Assembly: GCA_944325905.1 (NCBI GenBank)
Contig: CALVBY010000011.1
Location: 1 to 32,864 of the forward strand
Origin: Candidatus Gastranaerophilales bacterium
GTDB lineage: Bacteria; Cyanobacteriota; Vampirovibrionia; Gastranaerophilales; Gastranaerophilaceae
Reading direction: 5' to 3'
DNA length: 32,864 nt
Shown: piece after piece, positions 22,533-29,682 of the stretch
How the letters are laid out: the number at the start of each line of letters is the position of its first letter
Numbering within the stretch: position 1 is the first letter of the stretch
Notes under the pieces: model-generated
Databases searched by the model: none
Told to the model about the DNA's origin: nothing
Seen by the model: only the letters and a program-made list of their open reading frames with translations
Translations under genes and position numbers: made by a program

Positions 22533-23327
22533 ATGTTAAAAATTACTCCAAAATACAGAATAGCTGGTGATTGGAACTTAATGGGGGCAATATCAAGACC
22601 CTTAGATAAGCGATCAAGTAAAGAGATAATGGATACAGTCGAGTTTTTGGCTTCAAAAATTGGCAACGATGTAGAACAAATGCTTCCTGAAATAAAAAAA
22701 ATGAACCCAAAGCATTTAGGTTTGGTTTCTGATACGTTTGAAATTGCTAATATGGCTACTTTTGGACCGGTAAATGAAAGCTTATTAGGCACTCTTTCTA
22801 ATGGAGAAACGGTTTTGCACAGATTGATTAATAAATTTATTAAAGCGTCAAAAACTGATCATAAGGCTTTAGATTTTGCTCAAGATATCATAAATAATAC
22901 GGATGTTCGTGCATCAAAACATTTTTTGTTGGATTTGGTTTCCTCAGATGCCTTAGAAAATTTGGCTTCAAGTCCAAAATTCGATGCCGCAAGGTCTATG
23001 ATTCCGGAAATAGCAAAAGTAACCTTGAAACCTCCATATTTTATTAATGATTCTCTGGAAAACTTTAGTATTTTTATAAAGTCATTAACTTCGGAAAAAG
23101 CAAATGCTGATAAAGTAAAATTATTGAAGCCATTTTCGGAATTTTTAGAAAAGAAATTTAAGTCTGATTGTCAATTGGATGTTATAAAATTTGTCAATTC
23201 GGATGTACCTAACGAAAAAATATTAGATAATATGAAGTCTTTAGGACAAATGGCAGAAGTAATTGACAAAAATGGTTCAAATATAGATGTTGTAGATTTT
23301 GTTACTAAAAATACTAATTTACGCTAA
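22533..23327 (+). CDS. Helical hypothetical protein, unknown function
   Basis: 264 residues that I do not recognise. The sequence is almost entirely helical with regular hydrophobic spacing (for example KEIMDTVEFLASKIGND, LHRLINKFIKASK, KILDNMKSLGQMAEVI), compatible with an all-alpha repeat or HEAT/ARM-like scaffold. It has no signal peptide, membrane helix or Cys motif (two Cys at most). AGAAGG lies before the ATG. It is transcribed divergently from the response regulator and converges on the histidine kinase gene, overlapping its 3' end by 14 bases. Adaptor function in that signalling set is possible but only by position. Confidence 0.72.
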   Translation: MLKITPKYRIAGDWNLMGAISRPLDKRSSKEIMDTVEFLASKIGNDVEQMLPEIKKMNPKHLGLVSDTFEIANMATFGPVNESLLGTLSNGETVLHRLINKFIKASKTDHKALDFAQDIINNTDVRASKHFLLDLVSSDALENLASSPKFDAARSMIPEIAKVTLKPPYFINDSLENFSIFIKSLTSEKANADKVKLLKPFSEFLEKKFKSDCQLDVIKFVNSDVPNEKILDNMKSLGQMAEVIDKNGSNIDVVDFVTKNTNLR

Positions 23328-25017
23328 CTTCCATTTTAGAAGGTACTTTACTAACAGGTATTGCAAAGTAGAATCTTGAGCCTTTATTGAGTTCACTATC
23401 ACACCAGATAGTGCCGTTGTGCGCTTCAAGAAGTTGTTTTGCAATAGGAAGGCCCAGTCCGGAACCTCCAATTTTTCTTGATAAAGAGTTTTCAATTTGT
23501 GCAAATTTATCAAAAGCTCGAAGAAGATCTTTTTCAGCAATCCCTATACCTTCATCTTCGACGCATACAACTATGTATTCGCCATTCAGTTTTTTTATAT
23601 CATCTTTAAAACAATCAGGCGCTTTTAATTGTTCTGCTCTTGCAATATGTGATCTTATTATGATATTTTTACCTTCAGGCGTAAATTTTATCGCATTGGA
23701 TACCAAATTTGTTAAAACTTGTTCCAGTCTTTGAGAATCGGCATATATCTCCGGTAGATTTGCTGTTTCTTCGGCAATTAAATTTAATCCCTTTTCCCTT
23801 GCGACACCTGATAGTGCAAATTTTACATATTCGATGACAGAGTGGATGTTCATATTGGTGAAGTGATAATCCATTTTTCCTGCTTCAATTTTAGATAGGT
23901 CAAGCAGGTCGTTAATGATACCTGAAAGGCGTTGAACATTTCTTTGAGCCATTGCTAAAAATTTGTTTCCCGCCTCGTTAAGATCTCCGCATCTGCCGGA
24001 GGATAGTATGTCAAGCGAGTTTTTGATGGCAGTGAGCGGTGTTCTTAATTCATGTGAAACTATTGAGATGAATTCAGATTTCAAACGTTCAAGCTTCTCG
24101 AGTTTCAAGTTAGTTTCCATGATTTCTTGGTATAAGGTTGCACTTTTTAGAGGTAAGGATACTTGTTGTGCAATTGTCTGAAAACAAGTTGCATCATCGG
24201 ATGTAAAAGGTGTTTCTTTGAATATTTCTATACAGCCGAAGAAATTGTCTCCCAAGCTTATTGGAGCAAACATATTGTCATACTGAAAAAGGTTGAAAGT
24301 AAATCTATTCGCCGGATATTTTACGGTTTTGATAACTTTTAATTTTTCTATGTCAATTTCAAATGGAGGGGTTTTGTTTTCGAATAGTGATTTGTAATTC
24401 AATATGGTTCTAAGTTTGATTGCACTAACTAATTCCTCAGAAAGCTCATATAAAGAGTTCAAGATTAAGACAGGTTCTGTATCGGTGCAAAAAGCTAATG
24501 TGCAGGTTAAATCAAAACTTAATGATTTATCAAGACCTTCAATCATATAATCAACCAGTTTTTCTTTATCTAATGAGCCTGCAAATTGTGAACTTGTACT
24601 ATATAAAACATTCAATCTATACAAACTATCAGCTAAATTTTTATTTGTAGCGGATAACTGTTCTAAAGATTGTTTAGTCCTAAGGTTTACATTAATTGTT
24701 GATAATACAAGATCTTCTGACAAGTCTTCAGTTATAAAAGCATTAATATATTTTGTTAAGTCTTGTTCTAAGCCTTGACTGGGTGTTAATAATACAAAAG
24801 CAGTTGAATTATATATTGATTTAAGGTTTTTAATATTTTTTTTGATATTATTAAATTTGTAATCAAGAATAATTACATCCGGAGAATTCAGTTCAGCTGT
24901 TTCTAGTATAACATTTTCATCAGAAACAACCGTAAAGTTGTACGGTTTTCTGTTGAAGATATTCGTATACTGTTGAATTTTTTCCAATCTATCAGATATA
25001 AATAAAATATTCCCCAT
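23314..25017 (-). CDS. Hybrid sensor histidine kinase with N-terminal pseudo-receiver
   Basis: 567 residues. Domains in order: a receiver-like domain (1-115) with Asp52 (IILDYKF) but only one N-terminal acid (Asp9) and no Lys (FITEDL where FxxKP is usual), so probably not a normal phospho-acceptor. Then a short coiled linker, a GAF-like domain (about 145-295), a coiled coil, HisKA with the phospho-His322 (SIVSHELRTPLTAI), and HATPase_c with Asn441 (NLVSNAIKF), DEGIGI (488-493) and GGSGLGL (517-523). No membrane helix, so a cytosolic signal is sensed. The ATG has no Shine-Dalgarno and lies at the predicted RNA start. The 3' end overlaps the convergent hypothetical gene by 14 bases. Confidence 0.93.
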   Translation of the reverse strand: MGNILFISDRLEKIQQYTNIFNRKPYNFTVVSDENVILETAELNSPDVIILDYKFNNIKKNIKNLKSIYNSTAFVLLTPSQGLEQDLTKYINAFITEDLSEDLVLSTINVNLRTKQSLEQLSATNKNLADSLYRLNVLYSTSSQFAGSLDKEKLVDYMIEGLDKSLSFDLTCTLAFCTDTEPVLILNSLYELSEELVSAIKLRTILNYKSLFENKTPPFEIDIEKLKVIKTVKYPANRFTFNLFQYDNMFAPISLGDNFFGCIEIFKETPFTSDDATCFQTIAQQVSLPLKSATLYQEIMETNLKLEKLERLKSEFISIVSHELRTPLTAIKNSLDILSSGRCGDLNEAGNKFLAMAQRNVQRLSGIINDLLDLSKIEAGKMDYHFTNMNIHSVIEYVKFALSGVAREKGLNLIAEETANLPEIYADSQRLEQVLTNLVSNAIKFTPEGKNIIIRSHIARAEQLKAPDCFKDDIKKLNGEYIVVCVEDEGIGIAEKDLLRAFDKFAQIENSLSRKIGGSGLGLPIAKQLLEAHNGTIWCDSELNKGSRFYFAIPVSKVPSKMEVSVN

Positions 25018-25024
25018 AATTACT

Positions 25025-25052
25025 ATGTTATCAGGGTTTTATATTTTTGCAA
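25025..25052 (-). promoter_or_regulatory. Promoter of the histidine kinase gene, near-leaderless
   Basis: Minus strand TTGCAA (25052-25047), 16-base spacer, TAACAT (25030-25025) with TGA just before it (extended -10). The RNA start at the usual distance falls at about 25018, one base before the ATG at 25017, and no Shine-Dalgarno is present. Confidence 0.5.
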
Positions 25053-25079
25053 GTTAGTTAAATATGTTACAACTTGCAA
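25047..25079. repeat. Inverted repeat joining two divergent -35 boxes
   Basis: TTGCAAGTT (25047-25055) and AACTTGCAA (25071-25079) are exact inverted copies with a 15-base centre. Each arm contains the TTGCAA -35 of one of the two divergent promoters (kinase and prepilin). This symmetry suits a dimeric regulator or back-to-back polymerase sites. Confidence 0.55.
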
Positions 25080-25101
25080 TAATTTGTGGAATTGTTATAA
25101 T
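25074..25101 (+). promoter_or_regulatory. Promoter of the second prepilin gene
   Basis: TTGCAA (25074-25079), 16-base spacer, TATAAT (25096-25101). RNA would start near 25108, with AAGGAT in the short leader before the ATG at 25133. Confidence 0.6.
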
Positions 25102-25132
25102 AGAAATTGATGTATGAAAAAGGATGTAGAGC

Positions 25133-26254
25133 ATGATTTTCGATAAAAAAGATCGAAACCGGGGAGGGGCTTCTCTTCGAAGCAATAAAGACAGTGTTTT
25201 TGGGGCATTCACGTTGGCGGAAGTTTTAATTACCTTAGCTGTAATTGGTGTGGTTGCAGCATTAACAATCCCTTCGCTTTACCAAAACTATAAAAGCAGA
25301 GCATGGAACACTGCGGCTACAGTTTTTGAAAGAAAACTGTCTGAAGCTACAAAGGTTATGAATTCTGAGATGACACTGATTGGTCATAACACTACACAGG
25401 AGTTTGTTTCTGAGTTATCAAGACACATAAAAATATTAAAAGTATGTGATAGTGAGAATTTGATTAGTTGTTTTGAAGAAAAATTCTATTGGGGTGCTGA
25501 TAATACAGAGATAAATACGAAAGAATTAACTACCAGTTCCCATTTTGGGAAAAGTGAATACGAGACAGAGTTAATAGGTGTCATGTTTGCAAATGGAGTG
25601 AATGCAATAATGGCATATGACAAACATTGCAGGACTCAAGATCCATATTCCAACCAAATAAACACAACGGGATGTTTGGCAATGGTATATGATGTAGACG
25701 GTTATAACAAACCTAATACATTTTCGAAGGATTTGAGAGGGTTTAATGGTGTTAGTATAATAAGTGGTTGTGATTATTTCATAAATAATTTGTGTTTGTC
25801 AACAACATTTTCACCAGATCCGGTTTCGGAGTTTGGAGATGAAGAGACGTACCGTTCTTTGGAAGGTAGTATGTATCCTTCGCCACTTAATGGAAGTTAC
25901 TCGGAATGGACAAAGGATTATGTCAGTGCTGCAAAGTACCATTGTAGCAAAATGGGTATGTCATTAATCAGTGAGAGTGAGATGCAACAAATTGTAGAAT
26001 ATTTATATCCGAACGGAACATTGGATTATGATAGAGTGAACAAAACCCCAATAGTTCCAAGTGATTCTGTACATGATTCATACGTGACGAGTGAACAGCA
26101 TGTAGGTAGTAGTAGTTTATGTTTAAACAGCGGAAGTTGTTATTGGGCGGGACGTATTGCGCAATTTACGCAAAATAGTGGCGGCTTTAGTTCGTTATAC
26201 GCTATTATAGGGAATCTGGGTATAGGTTCGGTTAGTGCTTTTTGTGTAAAATAA
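25133..26254 (+). CDS. Prepilin-like protein with large Cys-containing head
   Basis: 373 residues. A long basic leader (24 residues, DKKDRNRGGASLRSNKDSVFG) precedes AFTLAEVLITLAVIGVVAAL, a type III signal peptide and pilin helix. There is one extra residue: cleavage after G24 would leave Ala first and put the Glu at position 6 and not 5, so cleavage after A25 is possible. The head (about 60-373) is beta-rich with several Cys (CDSENLISC, HCRTQ, GCDYFINNLC, CLNSGSC) and a repeated Ser/Gly style (GGFSSLYAIIG). It is far longer than a major pilin and looks like a tip or minor pilin with an adhesive head. AAGGAT precedes the ATG. Confidence 0.85.
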   Translation: MIFDKKDRNRGGASLRSNKDSVFGAFTLAEVLITLAVIGVVAALTIPSLYQNYKSRAWNTAATVFERKLSEATKVMNSEMTLIGHNTTQEFVSELSRHIKILKVCDSENLISCFEEKFYWGADNTEINTKELTTSSHFGKSEYETELIGVMFANGVNAIMAYDKHCRTQDPYSNQINTTGCLAMVYDVDGYNKPNTFSKDLRGFNGVSIISGCDYFINNLCLSTTFSPDPVSEFGDEETYRSLEGSMYPSPLNGSYSEWTKDYVSAAKYHCSKMGMSLISESEMQQIVEYLYPNGTLDYDRVNKTPIVPSDSVHDSYVTSEQHVGSSSLCLNSGSCYWAGRIAQFTQNSGGFSSLYAIIGNLGIGSVSAFCVK

Positions 26255-26258
26255 TTTA

Positions 26259-28460
26259 TTATTTTGTTTTTTTCTTTTGAAATTTTTGTTTGCCGTTATT
26301 AGGTCTTTTGGGCGCAGCTGTTTGAGCGGAGGTTTGAATACGTTTTACGCTGAATACATCAGGCAGCGCCTGTAGACAGTTTATAACCTTTTTAAGCGTT
26401 TCAATATTATCAAGTTCCAAGCCTATTTCTATTATACCTATATTGTTTCTGGATTTAACATTTGCGGTGATTATGTTTGTATTGTTATCTGATACTGCTG
26501 CAATAATATCTTTCAGCATACCTAACTTGTCACCGGTTTCAATTCGTATTGTTGTGGTATATGTTTTGTTTGTATTTGTACCGGCCCATTTAATGTCCAT
26601 CATTCTTTCAGGTTCGATGTATTCAAGAGTTTTACAATCTATTCTGTGGACAGTTACCCCTTTAGATCTTGTTACTACTCCGACAATTGGTTCTCCAGGT
26701 ATTGGAGAGCAGCATCTCGCAAATGAATACATCAATCCCTCAAGTCCTACAATATCTTTTTCGGATTTCTTTTTATTTGAGGTATGGAACTTGTCTTCAA
26801 TAGTTTTTTCTTTTGGTTTTTGAAGTTTATTAATAATTTTATTTAAAGTCGTTTCACCATAACCTAATGCAGCAAATAGGTCTTCGGCGGAGACATAGTT
26901 CATTTGTTTGGCTATTTTTTCAAATTCACCCTGCTTCATGTATTCATCAAAAGAAGCTTTTGTAAGTTCATGTTCAAGGTGTGATTTACCAAGTTCTATA
27001 TGCTCTTCTCGATTATTTTTCTTGAACCATTGTTTTATTTTTGACGATGCTTGCTTGGTGACTACAAAATTTAGCCAATCAAGTCTTGGAGCTGGTGTTT
27101 TAGATGTCAAAATTTCGACAATATCCCCGTTTACTATTTTTGTATCCAGTTGAGCAATTCGTCCATTGATTTTAGCCCCAATTGTCCTATGACCAACATC
27201 GCTGTGGATACGATATGCAAAATCTATAGGGGTAGCATCTTTTGGTAAGTCCAGGACATCGCCGCCAGGGGTAAAAGCAAATACTTGATCTGAAAATAAG
27301 TCAAGTTTGACAGAATTAACATAATCTTCTGCATTTTTCATTTCCTTGTCATATTCAACCATTTTTCGCATCCAAGAAAATTGCAGATCAGATGCATTAT
27401 TTGCTTTTTCAGAGCCTTTTTCTTTATATCTCCAGTGAGCAGCAACACCGTATTCTGCTATTTCATGCATTTCCCAAGTTCTTATTTGTACTTCAAGCGG
27501 TTTTGAACGAGGTCCAATGACGGATGTGTGCAAGGATTGATATAGGTTTCCTTTGGGCATTGCTATGTAATCTTTAAAGCGTCCCGGAATTGGCTTAAAT
27601 TGTGAGTGTATAAGGCCAAGAACTTCGTAACATTCTTTTTCGGTATCAACGATTACTCTTACCGCAGTTATGTCGTATAAGTCATGAAATGCAACATTTT
27701 GCCGTTTCATTTTACAGTATATGCTGTAATAGTGTTTTGCTCTGCCCGTAATTTGTGCATTTATACCTGCTGCTTTTACGTCTTTTGAAATTTTATCTAT
27801 AAGCAGTTGTACTGTTTGTTCACGTTCTGCCTTTTTTTGTGAAACAAGTTGGGCTATTTCAAAATATTTGTCGGTTTCCAAATATCTTAAAGATAAATCT
27901 TCGAGTTCTGCCTTTATTTTCCCCATACCTAATCGGTTAGCAAGTGGTGCAAATATGTCCAATGTTTCTTGAGCGATTCGTTTCTGTTTGTTTGCTGCCA
28001 TAAAATTAAGTGTTCGCATATTGTGAAGTCTGTCGGCAAGTTTTAAGAATATAATTCTTATGTCACTTGCCATTGCAATGAATAAGCGTCTGAAATTTTC
28101 AGCTTGACGTTCTTCCTTGGACTTGAACTTTAATTTACTCAATTTAGTGACACCTTGAACAAGAGTCAGGACATCTTCTCCAAACAGGTTCTTTATTTCT
28201 TCAGGTTTTGTCTCGGTATCTTCTAAAATATCGTGCAAAAAAGCAGCAATAAGAGTATGTGTATCAACCTTTAAATCTACAAGGATTTTGGCAACCTCTA
28301 CGGGGTGTATTATGTATGGCTCTTCAGAGATTCGGTATTGCCCTTCGTGAAGTTTTTTTGCATAGTGATATGCTTTTTCAATTAGTGCAATATCTTCAGT
28401 GCTTCTATTTTGTTCTATAAGTTTTTGTTTGATTCCTGCAAAAAGTTCTACGTCGGACAT
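26259..28460 (-). CDS. rel: Bifunctional (p)ppGpp synthetase/hydrolase (Rel)
   Basis: A 733-residue long RSH protein controlling the stringent response. Hydrolase domain: IIHPVEVA (His52) and FLHDILEDT (His76-Asp77, the HD motif), with both acids intact. Synthetase domain: TAVRVIVDTEKECYEVLGLI, and GRFKDYIAMPKGNLYQSLHT, which carries the conserved substrate residues. Then TGS (VFAFTPGGDVLDLPKDATP), a zinc-finger-like Cys cluster (SFARCCSPIPGEPIVG) and a C-terminal ACT domain. All suggest a bifunctional enzyme. The ATG at 28458-28460 is preferred: the frame extends six codons upstream but the promoter sits there. There is no Shine-Dalgarno, so the mRNA seems almost leaderless. Confidence 0.96.
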   Translation of the reverse strand: MSDVELFAGIKQKLIEQNRSTEDIALIEKAYHYAKKLHEGQYRISEEPYIIHPVEVAKILVDLKVDTHTLIAAFLHDILEDTETKPEEIKNLFGEDVLTLVQGVTKLSKLKFKSKEERQAENFRRLFIAMASDIRIIFLKLADRLHNMRTLNFMAANKQKRIAQETLDIFAPLANRLGMGKIKAELEDLSLRYLETDKYFEIAQLVSQKKAEREQTVQLLIDKISKDVKAAGINAQITGRAKHYYSIYCKMKRQNVAFHDLYDITAVRVIVDTEKECYEVLGLIHSQFKPIPGRFKDYIAMPKGNLYQSLHTSVIGPRSKPLEVQIRTWEMHEIAEYGVAAHWRYKEKGSEKANNASDLQFSWMRKMVEYDKEMKNAEDYVNSVKLDLFSDQVFAFTPGGDVLDLPKDATPIDFAYRIHSDVGHRTIGAKINGRIAQLDTKIVNGDIVEILTSKTPAPRLDWLNFVVTKQASSKIKQWFKKNNREEHIELGKSHLEHELTKASFDEYMKQGEFEKIAKQMNYVSAEDLFAALGYGETTLNKIINKLQKPKEKTIEDKFHTSNKKKSEKDIVGLEGLMYSFARCCSPIPGEPIVGVVTRSKGVTVHRIDCKTLEYIEPERMMDIKWAGTNTNKTYTTTIRIETGDKLGMLKDIIAAVSDNNTNIITANVKSRNNIGIIEIGLELDNIETLKKVINCLQALPDVFSVKRIQTSAQTAAPKRPNNGKQKFQKKKTK

Positions 28461-28469
28461 GGTATAATA

Positions 28470-28498
28470 ATGATACAAATTTTTTATATTTTTTTCAA
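28470..28498 (-). promoter_or_regulatory. Promoter of rel, near-leaderless
   Basis: Minus strand TTGAAA (28498-28493), 17-base spacer, TATCAT (28475-28470). The RNA would start two or three bases before the ATG at 28460. This also excludes the longer open frame to 28478. Confidence 0.55.
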
Positions 28499-28532
28499 GT
28501 AAAATTAAATAATTTCATACAGAAGGACTAAC

Positions 28533-28820
28533 ATGTTTAGACAAACAAAAGATGGATTATTACTAAATTTAAAAATAATACCAAATTCTTCCAAGAATGA
28601 TATTGTTGTTTTGGATGATATTGTGAAGGTTAAAATAACGGCACAACCGGTAGAAGGGAAGGCAAACAAAGCTTTGATTGAATTTTTGTCAAAAGAATTC
28701 AAGGTCCCAAAAACATCGATTGAAATTGTTAAAGGTGTTTCAGGAAAAGAAAAAACTCTTTTATTCAGAGTTTTTGATGATGAAAAGGTAAAGTTTTTTA
28801 AAGACAAATTTATAAAGTAG
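28533..28820 (+). CDS. DUF167 / YggU-family protein
   Basis: 95 residues of the UPF0235 (YggU) family: LLNLKIIPNSSKNDIV at the start, VKVKITAQPVEGKANKALIEFL in the middle and VKGVSGKEKTLLF at the end, the three blocks that define it. Members are small alpha/beta proteins of unknown biochemical role, widespread in bacteria and archaea. AAGGAC precedes the ATG. It is transcribed divergently from rel and is followed after 48 bases by the first lineage-type hypothetical protein. Confidence 0.92.
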   Translation: MFRQTKDGLLLNLKIIPNSSKNDIVVLDDIVKVKITAQPVEGKANKALIEFLSKEFKVPKTSIEIVKGVSGKEKTLLFRVFDDEKVKFFKDKFIK

Positions 28821-28868
28821 CAAAAAAATGCTTTAGAGCTGTTAAAAGCAATAAAAGGAGAAAATAAA

Positions 28869-29477
28869 ATGCGAATAAGTACAAATTATTCAACCGGAAA
28901 CAATTCTTACTCAAATTACAATCATCAAAAGAGTAATAAACCTTGTTTTCAAGCGAATTTAGTTCCTGCATTGAAAGAAACTCTAATCATGGAGGCTAAA
29001 AGAGCAGGTAAACTCGGCAAGTTAAATGAACAGTTTAAGAATATTGCTAACTGGGGTTGCCCTAAGTCTTTTATTAATACAAGTTATGATTTAAAGCGTG
29101 GAAAAACTTTATTAGCTTTAGAAAATTACCATTTGTCTAAAAACTACGGTGGTAGTTTAGTTGGGAAAAAGGACAGCAGTCTTTTAGATCAGTTCTTATC
29201 CCTTACAGAAAAAAAAGTTATGGATGCAGAAAAGAATATTGTTGATAGTGTTGCATTAAATAAAAAAGAGGCGACTTTTGCAATATTTAACAATCCGGAA
29301 TATGTTCAAAAACTAACAGGTGAAGCGAACCCGTCAATAAAAAAATTGAGTTCTGCAATTCATCAATTATCAGAAGATGAACTGATAGAATATCGTTTTG
29401 GTCTGAAAGATAAAAATTATAATATAGAAGATGATTTTTTAATAAACTCATTTGTAGGTGTTGAAAAAAATAATTAG
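28869..29477 (+). CDS. Hypothetical protein with N-terminal MRI...CFQAN motif
   Basis: 202 residues, not recognised. It begins with an Asn/Ser/Tyr-rich low-complexity stretch (MRISTNYSTGNNSYSNYN) ending at KPCFQANL (24-31), then a mostly helical body. The start resembles those of the proteins at 31080 (MRISFINLNN...VFFIGN) and 31949 (MKIASLNLPKINFTSQN): M(R/K)I, polar spacer, then one Phe followed by a short small/polar group. This may be a lineage-specific sorting or recognition tag (inference). A strong AAGGAG precedes the ATG. Its stop codon overlaps the promoter of the attenuator leader. Confidence 0.68.
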   Translation: MRISTNYSTGNNSYSNYNHQKSNKPCFQANLVPALKETLIMEAKRAGKLGKLNEQFKNIANWGCPKSFINTSYDLKRGKTLLALENYHLSKNYGGSLVGKKDSSLLDQFLSLTEKKVMDAEKNIVDSVALNKKEATFAIFNNPEYVQKLTGEANPSIKKLSSAIHQLSEDELIEYRFGLKDKNYNIEDDFLINSFVGVEKNN

Positions 29478-29489
29478 TTGTGGTAATAT
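29461..29489 (+). promoter_or_regulatory. Promoter of the leader-peptide/attenuator transcript
   Basis: TTGAAA (29461-29466), 17-base spacer, TAATAT (29484-29489). It overlaps the end of the preceding gene. RNA would start near 29496, just before the leader-peptide ribosome site (AAGGA, 29500-29504). Confidence 0.55.
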
Positions 29490-29513
29490 TTGTCCACGTA
29501 AGGAAAAAAGAAA

Positions 29514-29567
29514 ATGGTAAATATATTTGTAAAATTTCATCATCATTCACATAGCACCCTCGGGTAA
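29514..29567 (+). CDS. 17-residue histidine-rich leader peptide
   Basis: The product is MVNIFVKFHHHSHSTLG. Four of its 17 codons are His (CAT at 29538-29546, three in a row, and 29550-29552). AAGGA lies nine bases before the ATG. It has the style of amino-acid operon leaders such as E. coli hisL, with its run of His codons, or pheL and trpL: a short hydrophobic start, a run of the regulating amino acid, then a stop just before paired RNA segments. The stop codon (29565-29567) directly precedes the first attenuator segment that could be freed. The peptide itself need have no function; its translation would be the sensor for charged tRNA(His). The reading is inference from layout; the sequence is unambiguous. 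Confidence 0.62.
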   Translation: MVNIFVKFHHHSHSTLG

Positions 29568-29656
29568 GCTATGGAATTGATGTTTCGCTTTTACAAATAA
29601 GTTCAATTCTATAAAAAATAGCTTCCCGGGGATTTAAAGCGAGAAGTTGTTTTTTT
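29550..29656 (+). promoter_or_regulatory. His-type transcription attenuator with alternative hairpins
   Basis: Four segments can pair in exclusive ways. 1:2 CATAGC (29550-29555) with GCTATG (29568-29573). 2:3 TATGGAATTGA (29570-29580) with TCAATTCTATA (29603-29613), 11 pairs with one G-U; alternatively AGCTAT (29567-29572) with ATAGCT (29618-29623). 3:4 AGCTTC (29620-29625) with GAAGTT (29643-29648), one G-U, followed by TGTTTTTTT. TCGCTTT (29585-29591) can also pair with AAAGCGA (29636-29642) in the terminator loop. A ribosome stalled on the His codons (29538-29552) would cover segment 1 and leave 2 free to pair with 3, disrupting the terminator. One that reaches the stop would cover segment 2 and let 3:4 form. 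Confidence 0.6.
29620..29656 (+). terminator. Intrinsic terminator of the attenuator
   Basis: Stem AGCTTC/GAAGTT, 17-base loop, then TG and seven T (29650-29656). The stem is short, so the terminator is probably moderate and tunable, as expected for an attenuator and less so for a constitutive stop. Confidence 0.55.
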
Positions 29657-29682
29657 ATCGAATTGGAGGTTAAAATAAAAAT

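Noticed and set aside
29550-29656. Riboswitch or T-box leader
   Set aside because: No T-box AGGGTGGNACCGCG element and no recognised riboswitch core. The His-rich ORF overlapping the first stem explains the layout better.
29540-29656. Insertion-sequence ends or REP element
   Set aside because: No transposase, target duplication or second copy is visible; the hairpins fit an attenuator.
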